A stretch of DNA of 64,000 nt from Flagellimonas marinaquae (GCF_003992675.1 NZ_RZMZ01000014.1:139687-203686), one strand, 5' to 3'; positions 1-8,743 are shown, counted from the first letter of the stretch. Notes: a model not told the origin generated them from the letters alone. Program-made: numbers and translations.

Positions 1-279
1 TATGTTTACATCTTAAGCAATAAGCGCAACGGAACTTTGTATACCGGGATGACCAATAATATTGAACGAAGAATTTTGGAACACAAGCAAGGAATAATCA
101 AAGGATTTACCAAGAAATATGGTCTTCATATGTTAGTTTATTTTGAAACTCATCAAAGTGTTAACGATGCCATTTTGAGGGAAAAAAGAATCAAAAAGTG
201 GAAAAGGGAATGGAAGATTGAAATGATTGAAAAGGATAATCCTTTTTGGCTTGATTTATCCAATGAATGGGATTTGTAA
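1..279 (+). CDS. GIY-YIG nuclease family protein (5' end outside window)
   Basis: The reading frame is open from base 1 and ends at TAA 277-279, so the true start lies before the window. The visible protein begins YVYILSNKRNGTLYTG, the core of the GIY-YIG fold. It continues with an arginine-bearing helix (NNIERR) and a later conserved glutamate (DAILREKRIKKW), the residues expected for metal-dependent phosphodiester cleavage. About 92 residues are visible, close to the full length of the small YhbQ/UPF0213 single-domain group, so only a few are missing. The cellular role of this group is poorly defined. The stop lies 10 bp before the first of two palindromic repeats, and the gene sits between those repeats and whatever precedes trpA. 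I am confident of the family but not of the function. Confidence 0.85.
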   Translation, partial: YVYILSNKRNGTLYTGMTNNIERRILEHKQGIIKGFTKKYGLHMLVYFETHQSVNDAILREKRIKKWKREWKIEMIEKDNPFWLDLSNEWDL

Positions 280-289
280 TGGGTGGAAC

Positions 290-360
290 TGTCATTCCTG
301 CGAAAGCAGGAATCCAAAAACAGGATATGAAGTGGGTCCCCCATCAAGTGCGGGATGACA
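290..360. repeat. Nested palindromic intergenic repeat, copy A
   Basis: This 71-bp unit starts TGTCATTCCTGCG and ends GCGGGATGACA, so its ends pair (TGTCATTCC with GGGATGACA). Inside, TTCCTGCG-AAA-GCAGGAA forms one strong hairpin, and a CCC..TCAAG..GGG stretch forms a weaker second one. The structure would be a three-way fold closed by the terminal stem. It resembles REP or small non-autonomous elements rather than a simple terminator. Confidence 0.75.
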
Positions 361-417
361 GGATGAGCAAAACGGAATACAGCATCGAATCAGGAATGAA
401 ATTATAAAAAGGTTAAA

Positions 418-486
418 TGTCATTCCTGCGAACGCAGGAATTCAAGGCAGGATGGAAATGAATCCCGCATCAAGTGTGGGATGACA
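418..486. repeat. Nested palindromic intergenic repeat, copy B
   Basis: This is a second, 69-bp copy of the same element in the same orientation, running from TGTCATTCCTGCG to TGTGGGATGACA. Its internal hairpins are TTCCTGCG-AAC-CGCAGGAA and CCCGCA-TCAAG-TGTGGG. Substitutions relative to copy A in the second arm (CGCA/TGTG) still pair through G-T, which suggests the fold matters. It ends 14 bp before the trpA ATG, and an in-frame GTG at 474 lies inside the repeat. Confidence 0.75.
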
Positions 487-500
487 AAAACAAAATAGAA

Positions 501-1262
501 ATGAACAGAATCAAACAAAAATTGCAAGAGGACAAAAAGATCCTTTCAATATATTTTTCAGCAGGATACCCCAATTTGGACGACACCGTTAAAATCATCC
601 AAGATTTGGAAAAAAATGGGGTCGATCTTATCGAAATTGGACTTCCATTCAGCGATCCGTTGGCTGATGGCCCTACCATTCAGGAAAGTTCCACGGCAGC
701 CCTTAAAAATGGGATGCACACCGCCTTGCTCTTTGAGCAATTGAAGGATATCCGAAAAACAGTGTCCATTCCGTTGATCATTATGGGATATTTTAATCCA
801 GTGCTCCAATATGGAGTCGAAGCGTTTTGTGCCCAATGTGAAAAAATAGGTATTGACGGACTTATCCTACCCGATTTGCCGTTGGATGTTTATAAAGAAG
901 AATATGAAACCATTTTCAAAAAACATGGATTGATCAATGTCTTTCTGATTACCCCGCAAACCAGTGATGAACGCATCAAAGCTATAGATGATGCGTCCGA
1001 AGGCTTCATTTATATGGTGAGTTCTGCCAGCACCACTGGAGCCAAACAAGGTTTCGGCAGTGAGCAATCGGACTATTTTGACCGTATCGCCAAGATGGGC
1101 TTGAACAACCCACAAATCGTTGGATTCGGTATCAGCAATGCCGAGACCTTTAAGCAAGCTACCCAAAAAGCCAAGGGGGCCATCATTGGTTCGGCCTTCA
1201 TTAAATACTTGACCGAAAATGGGGTGGATCGTATTGGTGACTTTGTGAAGCAAATTCGTTAA
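501..1262 (+). CDS. trpA: Tryptophan synthase alpha subunit
   Basis: TrpA cleaves indole-3-glycerol phosphate to indole and glyceraldehyde-3-phosphate and passes indole to TrpB. The protein has 253 residues from the ATG at 501, which is normal for the TIM-barrel family. The active-site loop IEIGLPFSDPLADGP places the catalytic acids at E45 and D56, matching Glu49 and Asp60 of the Salmonella enzyme. The glycine-rich phosphate-binding loops GFGIS and GSA are present near the C-terminus. The frame extends upstream to a GTG at 474, but those codons lie in a palindromic repeat, so ATG 501 is preferred. No other trp gene is visible. If trpB is upstream, the GIY-YIG gene and repeats separate it from trpA. 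Confidence 0.96.
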   Translation: MNRIKQKLQEDKKILSIYFSAGYPNLDDTVKIIQDLEKNGVDLIEIGLPFSDPLADGPTIQESSTAALKNGMHTALLFEQLKDIRKTVSIPLIIMGYFNPVLQYGVEAFCAQCEKIGIDGLILPDLPLDVYKEEYETIFKKHGLINVFLITPQTSDERIKAIDDASEGFIYMVSSASTTGAKQGFGSEQSDYFDRIAKMGLNNPQIVGFGISNAETFKQATQKAKGAIIGSAFIKYLTENGVDRIGDFVKQIR

Positions 1263-1293
1263 ATTTCACCTCTAATAATTATTCAACGGTAAC

Positions 1294-2790
1294 ATGAAAA
1301 AAACGCTGTTCCTTATCTGCTCATTGCTTGGTTTTTCACTTTTTGCCCAGGACGATGTGGCCATCAAATCGCAAGTGGCCCATGCCATCAATGAAATTCG
1401 GGAATTTATAGCCATTCCCAACGACGCGCTCGATGCCGCGGACATTGACCGAAACATCATGTGGCTCAAGCGAAAGTTCGGTGACAGAGGGTTCAATACG
1501 GCGGTTTTGGAAACTGAAGGACTTCCCTTGTTTTTTGCAGCAACCCCCGTAAGCGGAGAAAAGCCAACAGTCCTCATCTATATGCATTTTGATGGACAAT
1601 CCGTAGACCCCTCGAAATGGGATCAGCCGAATCCATATCAGGTTGTATTGAAAGCTCCAAAGGATGGAGGCTTCGAAACGGTGTCATTCGACGAATTGGA
1701 TGATGATATCAATTACGATTGGCGTCTGTTCGGACGGTCCACCTCTGATGACAAATCGCCTATAGTAATGCTATTGAACGCCATGGACCTGTTGAAGAAG
1801 GATGGCAGGGAAATACCCTTCAACATCAAGGTTATTTTGGACGGCGAAGAGGAAAAGAGCAGCAAGCCCCTTCCGGCAGCCGTAAAGCAATACCGTGAAT
1901 TGTTGGAATCCGACTTTTTGATGATCGTGGACGGTCCGGTCCATGCTTCGGAAAAGCCCACTGTAGTTTATGGTTGTCGCGGCATTACTACCTTAACACT
2001 GACCACCTATGGGCCCATCAAGCCACAACATAGCGGGCATTATGGCAACTATGCCCCAAACCCAGGGTTTCAATTGGCAAAATTGTTGGCCACCATGAAA
2101 GATGATGAGGGCAGAGTGACCATTAACGGTTATTATGATGGTATTTCAATCGATAAAACAACGGATTCCATTTTAAAAAGCGTTCCCGATCGTGAAGAGG
2201 CCATAGCAGAAAAACTACAATTTAAAACAGCCGAAAAGGTTGGTGGTTTTTATCAAGAAGCCTTGCAATACCCATCCTTGAACATTCGTGGACTGGGCTC
2301 AGGTTGGGTCGGCGATAAAGCCAGGACCATTGTTCCTGAGAGTGCTACTGCCGAACTGGATTTGAGATTGGTGGTGGAAAGCGATGGCGACCGTCTCAAA
2401 AAATTGGTAAAAGACCATATCGGCAAACAAGGATACAAAGTATTGGACCACGTTCCTTCAAAAGAGGAGCGGATGCAATTTGATAAAATCGTGACCGTGG
2501 AAGAGGGCAGTGTTACGGACGCTTTCCGCACTGAGCTGGACAACCCTTATGGTGATTTCATTGTGAAGACATTACACCAAACTTTTGGGGAAGAGGTGAT
2601 TCAAATACGCACTATGGGTGGCACCGTACCTATCTCACCGTTTGTCAATGAATTGAAAATCCCAGCCTTTATTGTCCCCGTGGTGAACCCGGACAATAAC
2701 CAGCACAGTCCCAACGAGAATGTTAAAATTGGGCAATTGGCATACGGAATCAAGGCATTTTATGGGATTCTTTCTTCAAAACCGAATTAA
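1294..2790 (+). CDS. Secreted M20 family metallopeptidase
   Basis: This 498-residue protein starts with a signal peptide (MKKTLFLICSLLGFSLFAQ), so it acts in the periplasm or outside. The M20 zinc-enzyme pattern follows in order: YMHFDGQSVD (first metal histidine and aspartate), GRSTSDDKSP (bridging aspartate), LDGEEEKSS (catalytic and ligand glutamates), VDGPVH, and a late ligand histidine in NQHSPNENV. These are dinuclear zinc dipeptidases or aminoacylases; the substrate cannot be told. It lies 31 bp after trpA on the same strand with no obvious terminator, but I see no functional link. Its stop overlaps the stop of the convergent gene by 4 bp. Confidence 0.9.
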   Translation: MKKTLFLICSLLGFSLFAQDDVAIKSQVAHAINEIREFIAIPNDALDAADIDRNIMWLKRKFGDRGFNTAVLETEGLPLFFAATPVSGEKPTVLIYMHFDGQSVDPSKWDQPNPYQVVLKAPKDGGFETVSFDELDDDINYDWRLFGRSTSDDKSPIVMLLNAMDLLKKDGREIPFNIKVILDGEEEKSSKPLPAAVKQYRELLESDFLMIVDGPVHASEKPTVVYGCRGITTLTLTTYGPIKPQHSGHYGNYAPNPGFQLAKLLATMKDDEGRVTINGYYDGISIDKTTDSILKSVPDREEAIAEKLQFKTAEKVGGFYQEALQYPSLNIRGLGSGWVGDKARTIVPESATAELDLRLVVESDGDRLKKLVKDHIGKQGYKVLDHVPSKEERMQFDKIVTVEEGSVTDAFRTELDNPYGDFIVKTLHQTFGEEVIQIRTMGGTVPISPFVNELKIPAFIVPVVNPDNNQHSPNENVKIGQLAYGIKAFYGILSSKPN

Positions 2791-3485
2791 AAAAACTCCC
2801 TATACTGCATCACCCTGAAATCAAGCGTATTGAATTCAGGGTTTTTGTTTTTTAGGTCCTTGTAAGCTTGTAAACTACCAACGGCGCGGTTGGCAGCTCC
2901 CGAAGGTGCGGTCAAAGAAACTGTTTTTATGGTTCTCGATCGGGCTCGAACTGATATAGAACTTGAATCAAGAGGTAATTCCAAATGATGGATTCTAGGC
3001 ACCTCGTTGGATACCACTTTTAGTTTAAGGCCACGTTCCTTCAACTGTCTACGAAAGAAATATTCCGGACCATTTTTACTATTTCCTCCCGTAAACAAAA
3101 GTGTCTTGATGTTGGGGTATTCTTTTAAGTAACCGACCAAATCACGAAGCACCACGTTTTGCATACCCAGATCGGAGGCATCGATTTTTTCACGTTCGGC
3201 GCTTTCCACAATATCGCAGACACCGATTCTGTTTTTGATCAAAAATTGTTTCCGTTGCTCCACGGCTTCTTGGGTCGTCTCGTACTTTAGACCAAGATCA
3301 AAGATGATATCCAATATGGGCCACAGCTGTCCGTTGCAACTTCCGTAGCAAAAATCGACATCCTGTGGTTTTAACTCTCCCGTGGTGAAGCGGGGCGGTG
3401 GTAGAGTACCTACGATAAGTTTTGTGGCCTTTTCCAAAAGAAAAGGGTCATAGGGATGTATGTGCTTAAAAACTTTGTTCGCCAA
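2787..3485 (-). CDS. Uracil-DNA glycosylase superfamily protein
   Basis: This 232-residue protein carries an early KLIVGTLPPPRF segment, which fits motif 1 (the water-activating loop) of the uracil-DNA glycosylase superfamily. A late SLTAPSGAANRAVG segment resembles motif 2, the DNA-intercalating loop. The middle (FCYGSCNGQLWPIL) resembles the small uncharacterised UDG-like group rather than classical Ung. The likely role is excision of damaged or mismatched bases. The gene follows ppc by 12 bp on the same strand and is probably co-transcribed, though no metabolic link is apparent. Its stop overlaps that of the M20 gene. The superfamily assignment is by motif only and the substrate is unknown. 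Confidence 0.65.
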   Translation of the reverse strand: MANKVFKHIHPYDPFLLEKATKLIVGTLPPPRFTTGELKPQDVDFCYGSCNGQLWPILDIIFDLGLKYETTQEAVEQRKQFLIKNRIGVCDIVESAEREKIDASDLGMQNVVLRDLVGYLKEYPNIKTLLFTGGNSKNGPEYFFRRQLKERGLKLKVVSNEVPRIHHLELPLDSSSISVRARSRTIKTVSLTAPSGAANRAVGSLQAYKDLKNKNPEFNTLDFRVMQYREFF

Positions 3486-3497
3486 TCCTATACGGGT

Positions 3498-6044
3498 CTA
3501 AGCTGAGTTTCGACTCGCGTTGATGTTTCCATACAACGATCGAGTCACGATCTTTTCATACAATTCCTTGTACTCCGAATTTTGTGTGATATGGTACAGG
3601 GCATTCTGCTGTATCACCAAAAGGGGCAATACGATCTTTTCCCTGATTTTTACCGACTCCCGAGAAACAGCTTCGTCCTCCATCAACATCTTATCCCCTG
3701 AAATCTGTAGGAGCATTTTTTTGGACAGTTGGAATTCGTCGTGCAAAATATTCCAGAAATCCCCAAACTCTGGATCCTCCTTCATGTAACCGGTCAGATT
3801 GAAATTGGATTTGGCCAAAGACATCATACTGTTGTGCATCAGTGCCCTAAAAAATGGGACTTCTTTGTACAACTTTTTCACTTCGGACAGTCTTCCTTGT
3901 TCTTTCAGGGCACTTATGGCCGTTCCCAAACCAAAGTATCCTGGCACATTCTGCTTCAGCTGGCTCCAGGAACCTACAAAGGATATCGCCCTTAGGTCGG
4001 ACAAAGTCAATTGTTTTTTATTGCCACGCTTTCCTGGTCTACTGCCAATGTTTGCCTTGGTGTAATATTTTAAGGTACTGCGATGTTCCAAGTATGGCAT
4101 AAATTTCTCATGCTGTTTTAACGCATCGTACTTATCAAAACTTAACTCTGAGAGTTCTTCAATCAATTTACGCTGGGCAGCCGAAATGGTGAGTTCCTTA
4201 CCGAATAGGTTGTTGCTCAATCCTGCTGTGAGCAACTGTTCCGAGTTGTGGATAAACTGCTCTTTGGTACCATAGGTACTTGTAATGGTCTGTCCTTGAA
4301 TGGTAAGTTGGATCTCGTGATTGGCCACATCCTTGGTCTGCGCAGCGTAGAACCTGTGTGTTTTACCTCCGCCCCTTGCTGGTGGTCCTCCCCTACCATC
4401 AAAGAAAATAGCGGCCACGCCGTTTTTCTTGCAGACCTTGCTCAATGTCTCCTTGGTCTTGAGTATGGACCAATTGGCCTTTAAGTACCCTCCATCCTTG
4501 GTCCCATCCGAAAAGCCCAACATTATGGTATGAATGTCCCTCCTTCGTTCCAAATGCTGACGATATTGTGGAATATCGAACAAGGTTTGCATCACCTCTT
4601 CGGAAGCGTCCATACCTTTCATGGTCTCGAACAATGGAACAATGTCAAAAGTGATTTCCTTCTCGTTCCATCCACACCATCTGAACAACCCAAACACGAA
4701 CAGCACTGAAAAAATATCCTCTGAGTTACTGATGATGTAACGGTTGCATCCATCTTCGCCGTTCTTTTCCTGAATCGACTTAAGATTTTTGATATTGACA
4801 ATGGTATCCTTTACGATATCATCCTCAAAATCCTTTGGATTGAGTTCAAATTTTTTCTCCAATAACAGTTTCACCAATTCATTTTCCTTGAGCTCGTCAA
4901 CACTTTCTTTGATGATACCCTCTTTCTTGAGAACACTCTCCACCACCAAGAGATGCTTACTGTGATCTTGGCGGATATCCAGCGTTGCAAAGTGGGTTTT
5001 AAATATGTGAACCTTATCAATCAATTGATTCAATTCGTCCAAATAAAGCTCATGGTAATCGGCCTCCAACTTTTCCTTGATTGCCGTCAAGTACGCAACA
5101 ATGTCTTGATAGGAAATGGGAGCGTTCAAGTCGAACATGGCATTGTACAATTTTGAACTCAGTTCGTTCAGATCCTCCTGCATCCCTTTAAAGGTGAGTT
5201 TTTTACGAAGTCCCTTCAATTCGTTGTAGTAGCATTTCATCAAGGTAAGCCTAAGTTCATCGGCTACCTGCTTGGTGATTTCAGCGGTTACGTAAGGGTT
5301 TCCGTCACGGTCACCTCCGGGCCAAAATCCAAGCTTCATTAGGTTGTAGTTCTCAAACTTGTCATCCCGAATATTGCTCTTTACATACTGATACAGTTCC
5401 CCAACCGCATCATAATACGTATGCCTAAGAATGTAGATGATGTTTTTTGCTTCGTCCAAAGGCGTTGGCTTTTTGGCATTGATCAAAGATGTTAGCCCCA
5501 ACTGCTGCAAGGTCACATCAATATCGTAGATTCTATCTTGATCAATGAGCGATCGCAGTTCGGCGATAATATCTAAAATAGCTGGGGTGTAAAACTGGGT
5601 TGGGTGGGCCGTTAAAACAATTCGTGCACTAAAGGTGGACAGCTTCTTGGATACTTTGTCCCAATTCTTGGTGCGGTTAACCAGCTCAAAATAATCCTTT
5701 ATGGTGAGTGAGCTGCTGTATTTCTGCAGCTTGGGAAATGCGGAATCCTCAACACTATCATACAATACTACCTGGCGCTCCACATATTGAATCATCCGAA
5801 ACATAAAATCCAATCGCTCCCGTTCATCCTGAATGTTGACAAAGTTGGAAAAGAACACTTCCAAGATTTCCTGTGGATCTTTACCTTCCTTAAGTCCCTT
5901 TTCGCATTGATCAAGTAAAAGCGGAACCAAATTCCCCACATTTTCCACGTTTTTGTAGGGCAAGCTTAAAAAAAGGCTGTTGTAAATATTGAACTTATTG
6001 GTTACCGATTTTTTGAATTCTTCTAACCGTTTAGTCTGCTGCAT
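3498..6044 (-). CDS. ppc: Phosphoenolpyruvate carboxylase
   Basis: This enzyme forms oxaloacetate from PEP and bicarbonate to refill the TCA cycle. The 848 residues include the catalytic histidine in TAHPTQ (145-150), the WPGGDRDGNP loop, the lysine loop MLGFSDGTKDGGYLKANW, the glycine-rich FFDGRGGPPARGGGKT loop and the GSRPGKRG segment. Two features differ from classical enzymes: the first motif ends in Gln where most have Glu (TAHPTE), and the C-terminus reads ASRNSA instead of the near-universal RNTG. The length is slightly short. It belongs to the divergent Bacteroidota form. A UDG-like gene follows 12 bp downstream. The 171 bp before the start show no clear promoter. Confidence 0.93.
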   Translation of the reverse strand: MQQTKRLEEFKKSVTNKFNIYNSLFLSLPYKNVENVGNLVPLLLDQCEKGLKEGKDPQEILEVFFSNFVNIQDERERLDFMFRMIQYVERQVVLYDSVEDSAFPKLQKYSSSLTIKDYFELVNRTKNWDKVSKKLSTFSARIVLTAHPTQFYTPAILDIIAELRSLIDQDRIYDIDVTLQQLGLTSLINAKKPTPLDEAKNIIYILRHTYYDAVGELYQYVKSNIRDDKFENYNLMKLGFWPGGDRDGNPYVTAEITKQVADELRLTLMKCYYNELKGLRKKLTFKGMQEDLNELSSKLYNAMFDLNAPISYQDIVAYLTAIKEKLEADYHELYLDELNQLIDKVHIFKTHFATLDIRQDHSKHLLVVESVLKKEGIIKESVDELKENELVKLLLEKKFELNPKDFEDDIVKDTIVNIKNLKSIQEKNGEDGCNRYIISNSEDIFSVLFVFGLFRWCGWNEKEITFDIVPLFETMKGMDASEEVMQTLFDIPQYRQHLERRRDIHTIMLGFSDGTKDGGYLKANWSILKTKETLSKVCKKNGVAAIFFDGRGGPPARGGGKTHRFYAAQTKDVANHEIQLTIQGQTITSTYGTKEQFIHNSEQLLTAGLSNNLFGKELTISAAQRKLIEELSELSFDKYDALKQHEKFMPYLEHRSTLKYYTKANIGSRPGKRGNKKQLTLSDLRAISFVGSWSQLKQNVPGYFGLGTAISALKEQGRLSEVKKLYKEVPFFRALMHNSMMSLAKSNFNLTGYMKEDPEFGDFWNILHDEFQLSKKMLLQISGDKMLMEDEAVSRESVKIREKIVLPLLVIQQNALYHITQNSEYKELYEKIVTRSLYGNINASRNSA

Positions 6045-6215
6045 GGATTTCGTTTATGTTAGTGTTATCAATGGACATTCACTCAAAGGTCGTGAATAAA
6101 GTATAACCTCTGGGTTAAATTTAGGCGTATCACAATTTAAGACAAGGGCTCTTTAAACGTAACACTCCAGCTGAAGGGATAACTTAAAGATTACTTCGGA
6201 TTTTACCAAAGTTTT

Positions 6216-6977
6216 TTATCGAACAAAAACAGGCTCGTTCTTCTTCACCGTGTGCTCCTCGCTATACATGTAGCCATCGTAGTCAAAATTCTTGATGTCT
6301 TCCACAGTTTCGGCACCTTTGTCCAAAATATAACGCACCATGGAACCTCGGGCTTTTTTGGCGTAGAAACTGATCACTTTCAGTTTGTCGTTTTTCCAAT
6401 CCTTAAAAACGGGGGCTATCACGGGAACCTTTAGCTTTTTTTCATCTATGGCACCGAAGTATTCGTTACTGGCCAGGTTTACAAATAATTCATCCTCTTT
6501 AAGTTCTTCGTTCAAAGACGCCGTGATTTGGTCTTTCCAAAATTCGTCGAGGTTCCTTTTACGGCCCACCTTAAGTTGGGTGCCCATCTCCAATCGGTAG
6601 GGCTGAATAAGGTCCAGGGGCTTTAAAACGCCATATAATCCGGATAAAATCCGAAGCGTATCCTGTAAATTGTCCAATTTCTCTTCCGGAATGGTGTATG
6701 CATCCAAACCTTGGTACACATCTCCATTAAAAGCGTAAACCGCTGGTCTGGCATTATCCTTTGTAAAGGGTAGCTCAAACTGCTGGTTGCGTTCCCAGTT
6801 CAAATCTGCAAGCTTGTCAGAAATGGACATGAGCTCCGAAAGTGCCTTTGGTTTTTTCTTCTTCAAAACGGCATTCAATTGTTCCGCTTGTTCCAAAAAT
6901 TGGGGCTGACTGTATTTTGATGTAGGCAAAGCCGTCTCATAATCAAGTGACTTTGCCGGAGATATTACAATTTTCAT
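6216..6977 (-). CDS. yaaA: Peroxide stress protein YaaA (DUF328/UPF0246)
   Basis: The 253-residue product begins [14 protein letters not shown], the hallmark N-terminus of the YaaA family. It also contains [19 protein letters not shown] and ends with the conserved [10 protein letters not shown] region. In E. coli, YaaA limits DNA damage during hydrogen peroxide stress, probably by lowering free iron, and binds DNA. The frame is open 23 codons further upstream, but family alignment fixes the start at the ATG ending at 6977. It lies 87 bp downstream of rluD on the same strand and may be the last gene of a PASTA-rluD-yaaA unit. Confidence 0.92.
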   Translation of the reverse strand: MKIVISPAKSLDYETALPTSKYSQPQFLEQAEQLNAVLKKKKPKALSELMSISDKLADLNWERNQQFELPFTKDNARPAVYAFNGDVYQGLDAYTIPEEKLDNLQDTLRILSGLYGVLKPLDLIQPYRLEMGTQLKVGRKRNLDEFWKDQITASLNEELKEDELFVNLASNEYFGAIDEKKLKVPVIAPVFKDWKNDKLKVISFYAKKARGSMVRYILDKGAETVEDIKNFDYDGYMYSEEHTVKKNEPVFVR

Positions 6978-7064
6978 GGTATTCCTTTTTGGTAAAAATA
7001 ACGAGGTTTTTCGTTTTTTGGAAGGGGAATCCAAAGGTGTTTTCAATCTTTGGATTGAGGAAAC

Positions 7065-8096
7065 CTATGATTCGTGATGCTTGGCATAGCCACGCCATTT
7101 TTCAATACCGTTTACCATGTCCTCTGGCAATTCGGAATCAAAACGCATAAACTCACCGGTGACAGGGTGTTCAAAGCCAAGGGTCTTGGCATGCAGGGCC
7201 TGGCGTGGCAACACCTTAAAGGCGTTTTCCACGAACTGTTTGTATTTGGTAAAAGTGGTTCCCTTCAAAATCTTATCGCCACCATAGCGCTCATCATTGA
7301 ACAGCGTGTGGCCTATATATTTCATGTGGACCCGAATTTGATGGGTTCTACCGGTTTCCAAGCGGCAAGATACCATGGTAACATAGCCAAAACGTTCCAA
7401 GACTTTGTAATGGGTTACCGCTTCCTTGCCATCGCTCCCATCTGGGAATACCATCATTTGAAGCCTGTTTTTGGGATTACGGGCGATATGCCCCTCCACA
7501 GTACCCTCATCTTCTTCCACATTGCCCCAGACCAAGGCCACGTATTCCCGCTCGCTGCTCTTTTCGAAGAACTGCTGGGCCAAATGAGTCATGGCGGACT
7601 CCGTTTTGGCAATGACCAGCAACCCAGAGGTATCCTTATCGATTCGATGAACCAATCCGGGGCGGTCCGAACTGTTGTTGGGCAAGTTTTCAAAATGGTA
7701 GACCAAGGCATTGATCAAGGTCCCTGAGTAATTTCCATGTCCGGGATGCACTACCATTCCTGCGGGCTTGTTCACAACAAGAAGCACATCGTCCTCGTAA
7801 ACAATGTCCAAGGGAATGTTTTCGGGTGTCAGCAAAAACTCGTAAGGCGGGTGCTCAAACATCACTTTGACCTCATCCCCTGCCTTTACCTTATAATTTT
7901 GTTTGACGATGGCTCCATTTACCCAAATATGCCCCCTTTTGGCAGCCTGTTGGATTTTGTTTCGCGTAGCGTTCTCAATAAAGTTCATTAGGAATTTGTC
8001 CACACGAAGAGGTTCCTGACCCTTGGATGCCACAAAACCGTGATGTTCGTAAAGATCATCTTGGGAAAGCTCGTCCTGATTATCGGAAATATCCAT
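7065..8096 (-). CDS. rluD: 23S rRNA pseudouridine synthase, RluA/RluD family
   Basis: The 343 residues hold an N-terminal S4 RNA-binding domain (RVDKFLMNFIENATRNKIQQ) and a RluA-type catalytic domain. The signature HRIDKDTSGLLVIAK carries the catalytic aspartate, and GRTHQIRVHMKYIGH follows. It converts uridines in 23S rRNA helix 69 (if true RluD) to pseudouridine in the cytoplasm. RluD versus another RluA paralogue cannot be settled by eye. It starts 2 bp after the stop of the PASTA gene, so the two are almost certainly one transcript. Confidence 0.92.
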   Translation of the reverse strand: MDISDNQDELSQDDLYEHHGFVASKGQEPLRVDKFLMNFIENATRNKIQQAAKRGHIWVNGAIVKQNYKVKAGDEVKVMFEHPPYEFLLTPENIPLDIVYEDDVLLVVNKPAGMVVHPGHGNYSGTLINALVYHFENLPNNSSDRPGLVHRIDKDTSGLLVIAKTESAMTHLAQQFFEKSSEREYVALVWGNVEEDEGTVEGHIARNPKNRLQMMVFPDGSDGKEAVTHYKVLERFGYVTMVSCRLETGRTHQIRVHMKYIGHTLFNDERYGGDKILKGTTFTKYKQFVENAFKVLPRQALHAKTLGFEHPVTGEFMRFDSELPEDMVNGIEKWRGYAKHHES

Positions 8097-8098
8097 AG

Positions 8099-8686
8099 TT
8101 ATTGTGAATCTGCCTGTACGCGTGCGCTACCAGGAATGGTTCCATTTCCGCAAACAAGTTCCACTTTGGAAGTTTTAGGTAATCGGTCGCCCGGACTAAT
8201 GTATTTCCCTTTATGCTTCATTCGGTACACCATGTCCTTTCCGAGTTCGTCGATATAGGTTACACGTTCCACCTCAAGCCCTACCGCACGCAACATGGAA
8301 GCCGCATTTCGTTGGGTTACTTGGATAATATCGGGTACGGTCACTTTTTTATATCCTGATGGGTTTACGGTAAAATAAATCTTGCGATTGGCCTTCACCT
8401 TGTTACCCGCTGGAGGATTCTGGTCCAATATGGAAAATCGAGGATACTCTGGATTAAAATCGGATGAATCCAATACTTGGTATCTAAGTCCCACTTCTTC
8501 CGCCGCCTTTCGCATCTCCATAACCGACATCTTCGAAAAATCAGGAACTTCTACAAACTCACCGTGATTGGTAGTGCCCTTGAGCCATTGCAGCGTAACG
8601 AACACCAAGACGATTACGGCCACTGCCGCCAACCCCAATTGAATCAAAAAAGTCCTACTTTTTAAAAAGTTGAAAAAATTTTTCAT
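8099..8686 (-). CDS. Membrane-anchored PASTA domain protein
   Basis: From the ATG ending at 8686 the protein has 195 residues: a short cytoplasmic tail, one transmembrane helix (FLIQLGLAAVAVIVLVFVTL), then two PASTA repeats (VEVPDFSKMSVMEM.. and VTVPDIIQVTQRNA..) facing the periplasm. PASTA domains bind peptidoglycan fragments or beta-lactams in Gram-positive kinases and PBPs. Here no kinase or transpeptidase domain is attached. A GTG three codons upstream is a weaker start, and the -7 element at 8706-8713 leaves a 19-nt leader for the ATG. It lies head-to-head with ddl, a peptidoglycan precursor gene, and is followed directly by rluD. Sensor or scaffold function is inference. Confidence 0.88.
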   Translation of the reverse strand: MKNFFNFLKSRTFLIQLGLAAVAVIVLVFVTLQWLKGTTNHGEFVEVPDFSKMSVMEMRKAAEEVGLRYQVLDSSDFNPEYPRFSILDQNPPAGNKVKANRKIYFTVNPSGYKKVTVPDIIQVTQRNAASMLRAVGLEVERVTYIDELGKDMVYRMKHKGKYISPGDRLPKTSKVELVCGNGTIPGSARVQADSQ

Positions 8687-8705
8687 GTAGTTCACCTTAA
8701 CGCAA

Positions 8706-8713
8706 CAAAGATA
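8706..8713 (-). promoter_or_regulatory. -7 element TATCTTTG for the PASTA-rluD transcript
   Basis: Read on the minus strand this is TATCTTTG, an exact match to the Bacteroidota -7 consensus TAnnTTTG, 19 nt before the chosen ATG. I see no TTG -33 box at the usual 17-23 nt spacing, so only the -7 half is supported. Confidence 0.55.
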
Positions 8714-8735
8714 GGAAAGCCAACCCTTTTTTCTT

Positions 8736-8743
8736 TACTTTGG
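8736..8743 (+). promoter_or_regulatory. Candidate variant -7 element TACTTTGG upstream of ddl
   Basis: TACTTTGG lies 22 nt before the ddl ATG. It matches TAnnTTTG with one base missing from the spacer. The same octamer occurs upstream of the histidine kinase at 10370 and, on the minus strand, of the GH109 gene at 26320, which is why I list it. Confidence 0.35.

Noticed and set aside
153..347. Minus-strand reading frame over the first repeat
   Set aside because: Its peptide (FLDSCFRRNDS) comes from the palindromic repeat, and the rest is antisense to the GIY-YIG gene.
474..500. Upstream GTG start for trpA
   Set aside because: The nine extra codons lie in the palindromic repeat and do not match the family N-terminus.
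7074..7727. 217-codon plus-strand frame inside rluD
   Set aside because: It is antisense to a clear rluD gene and has no recognisable domain or start context.
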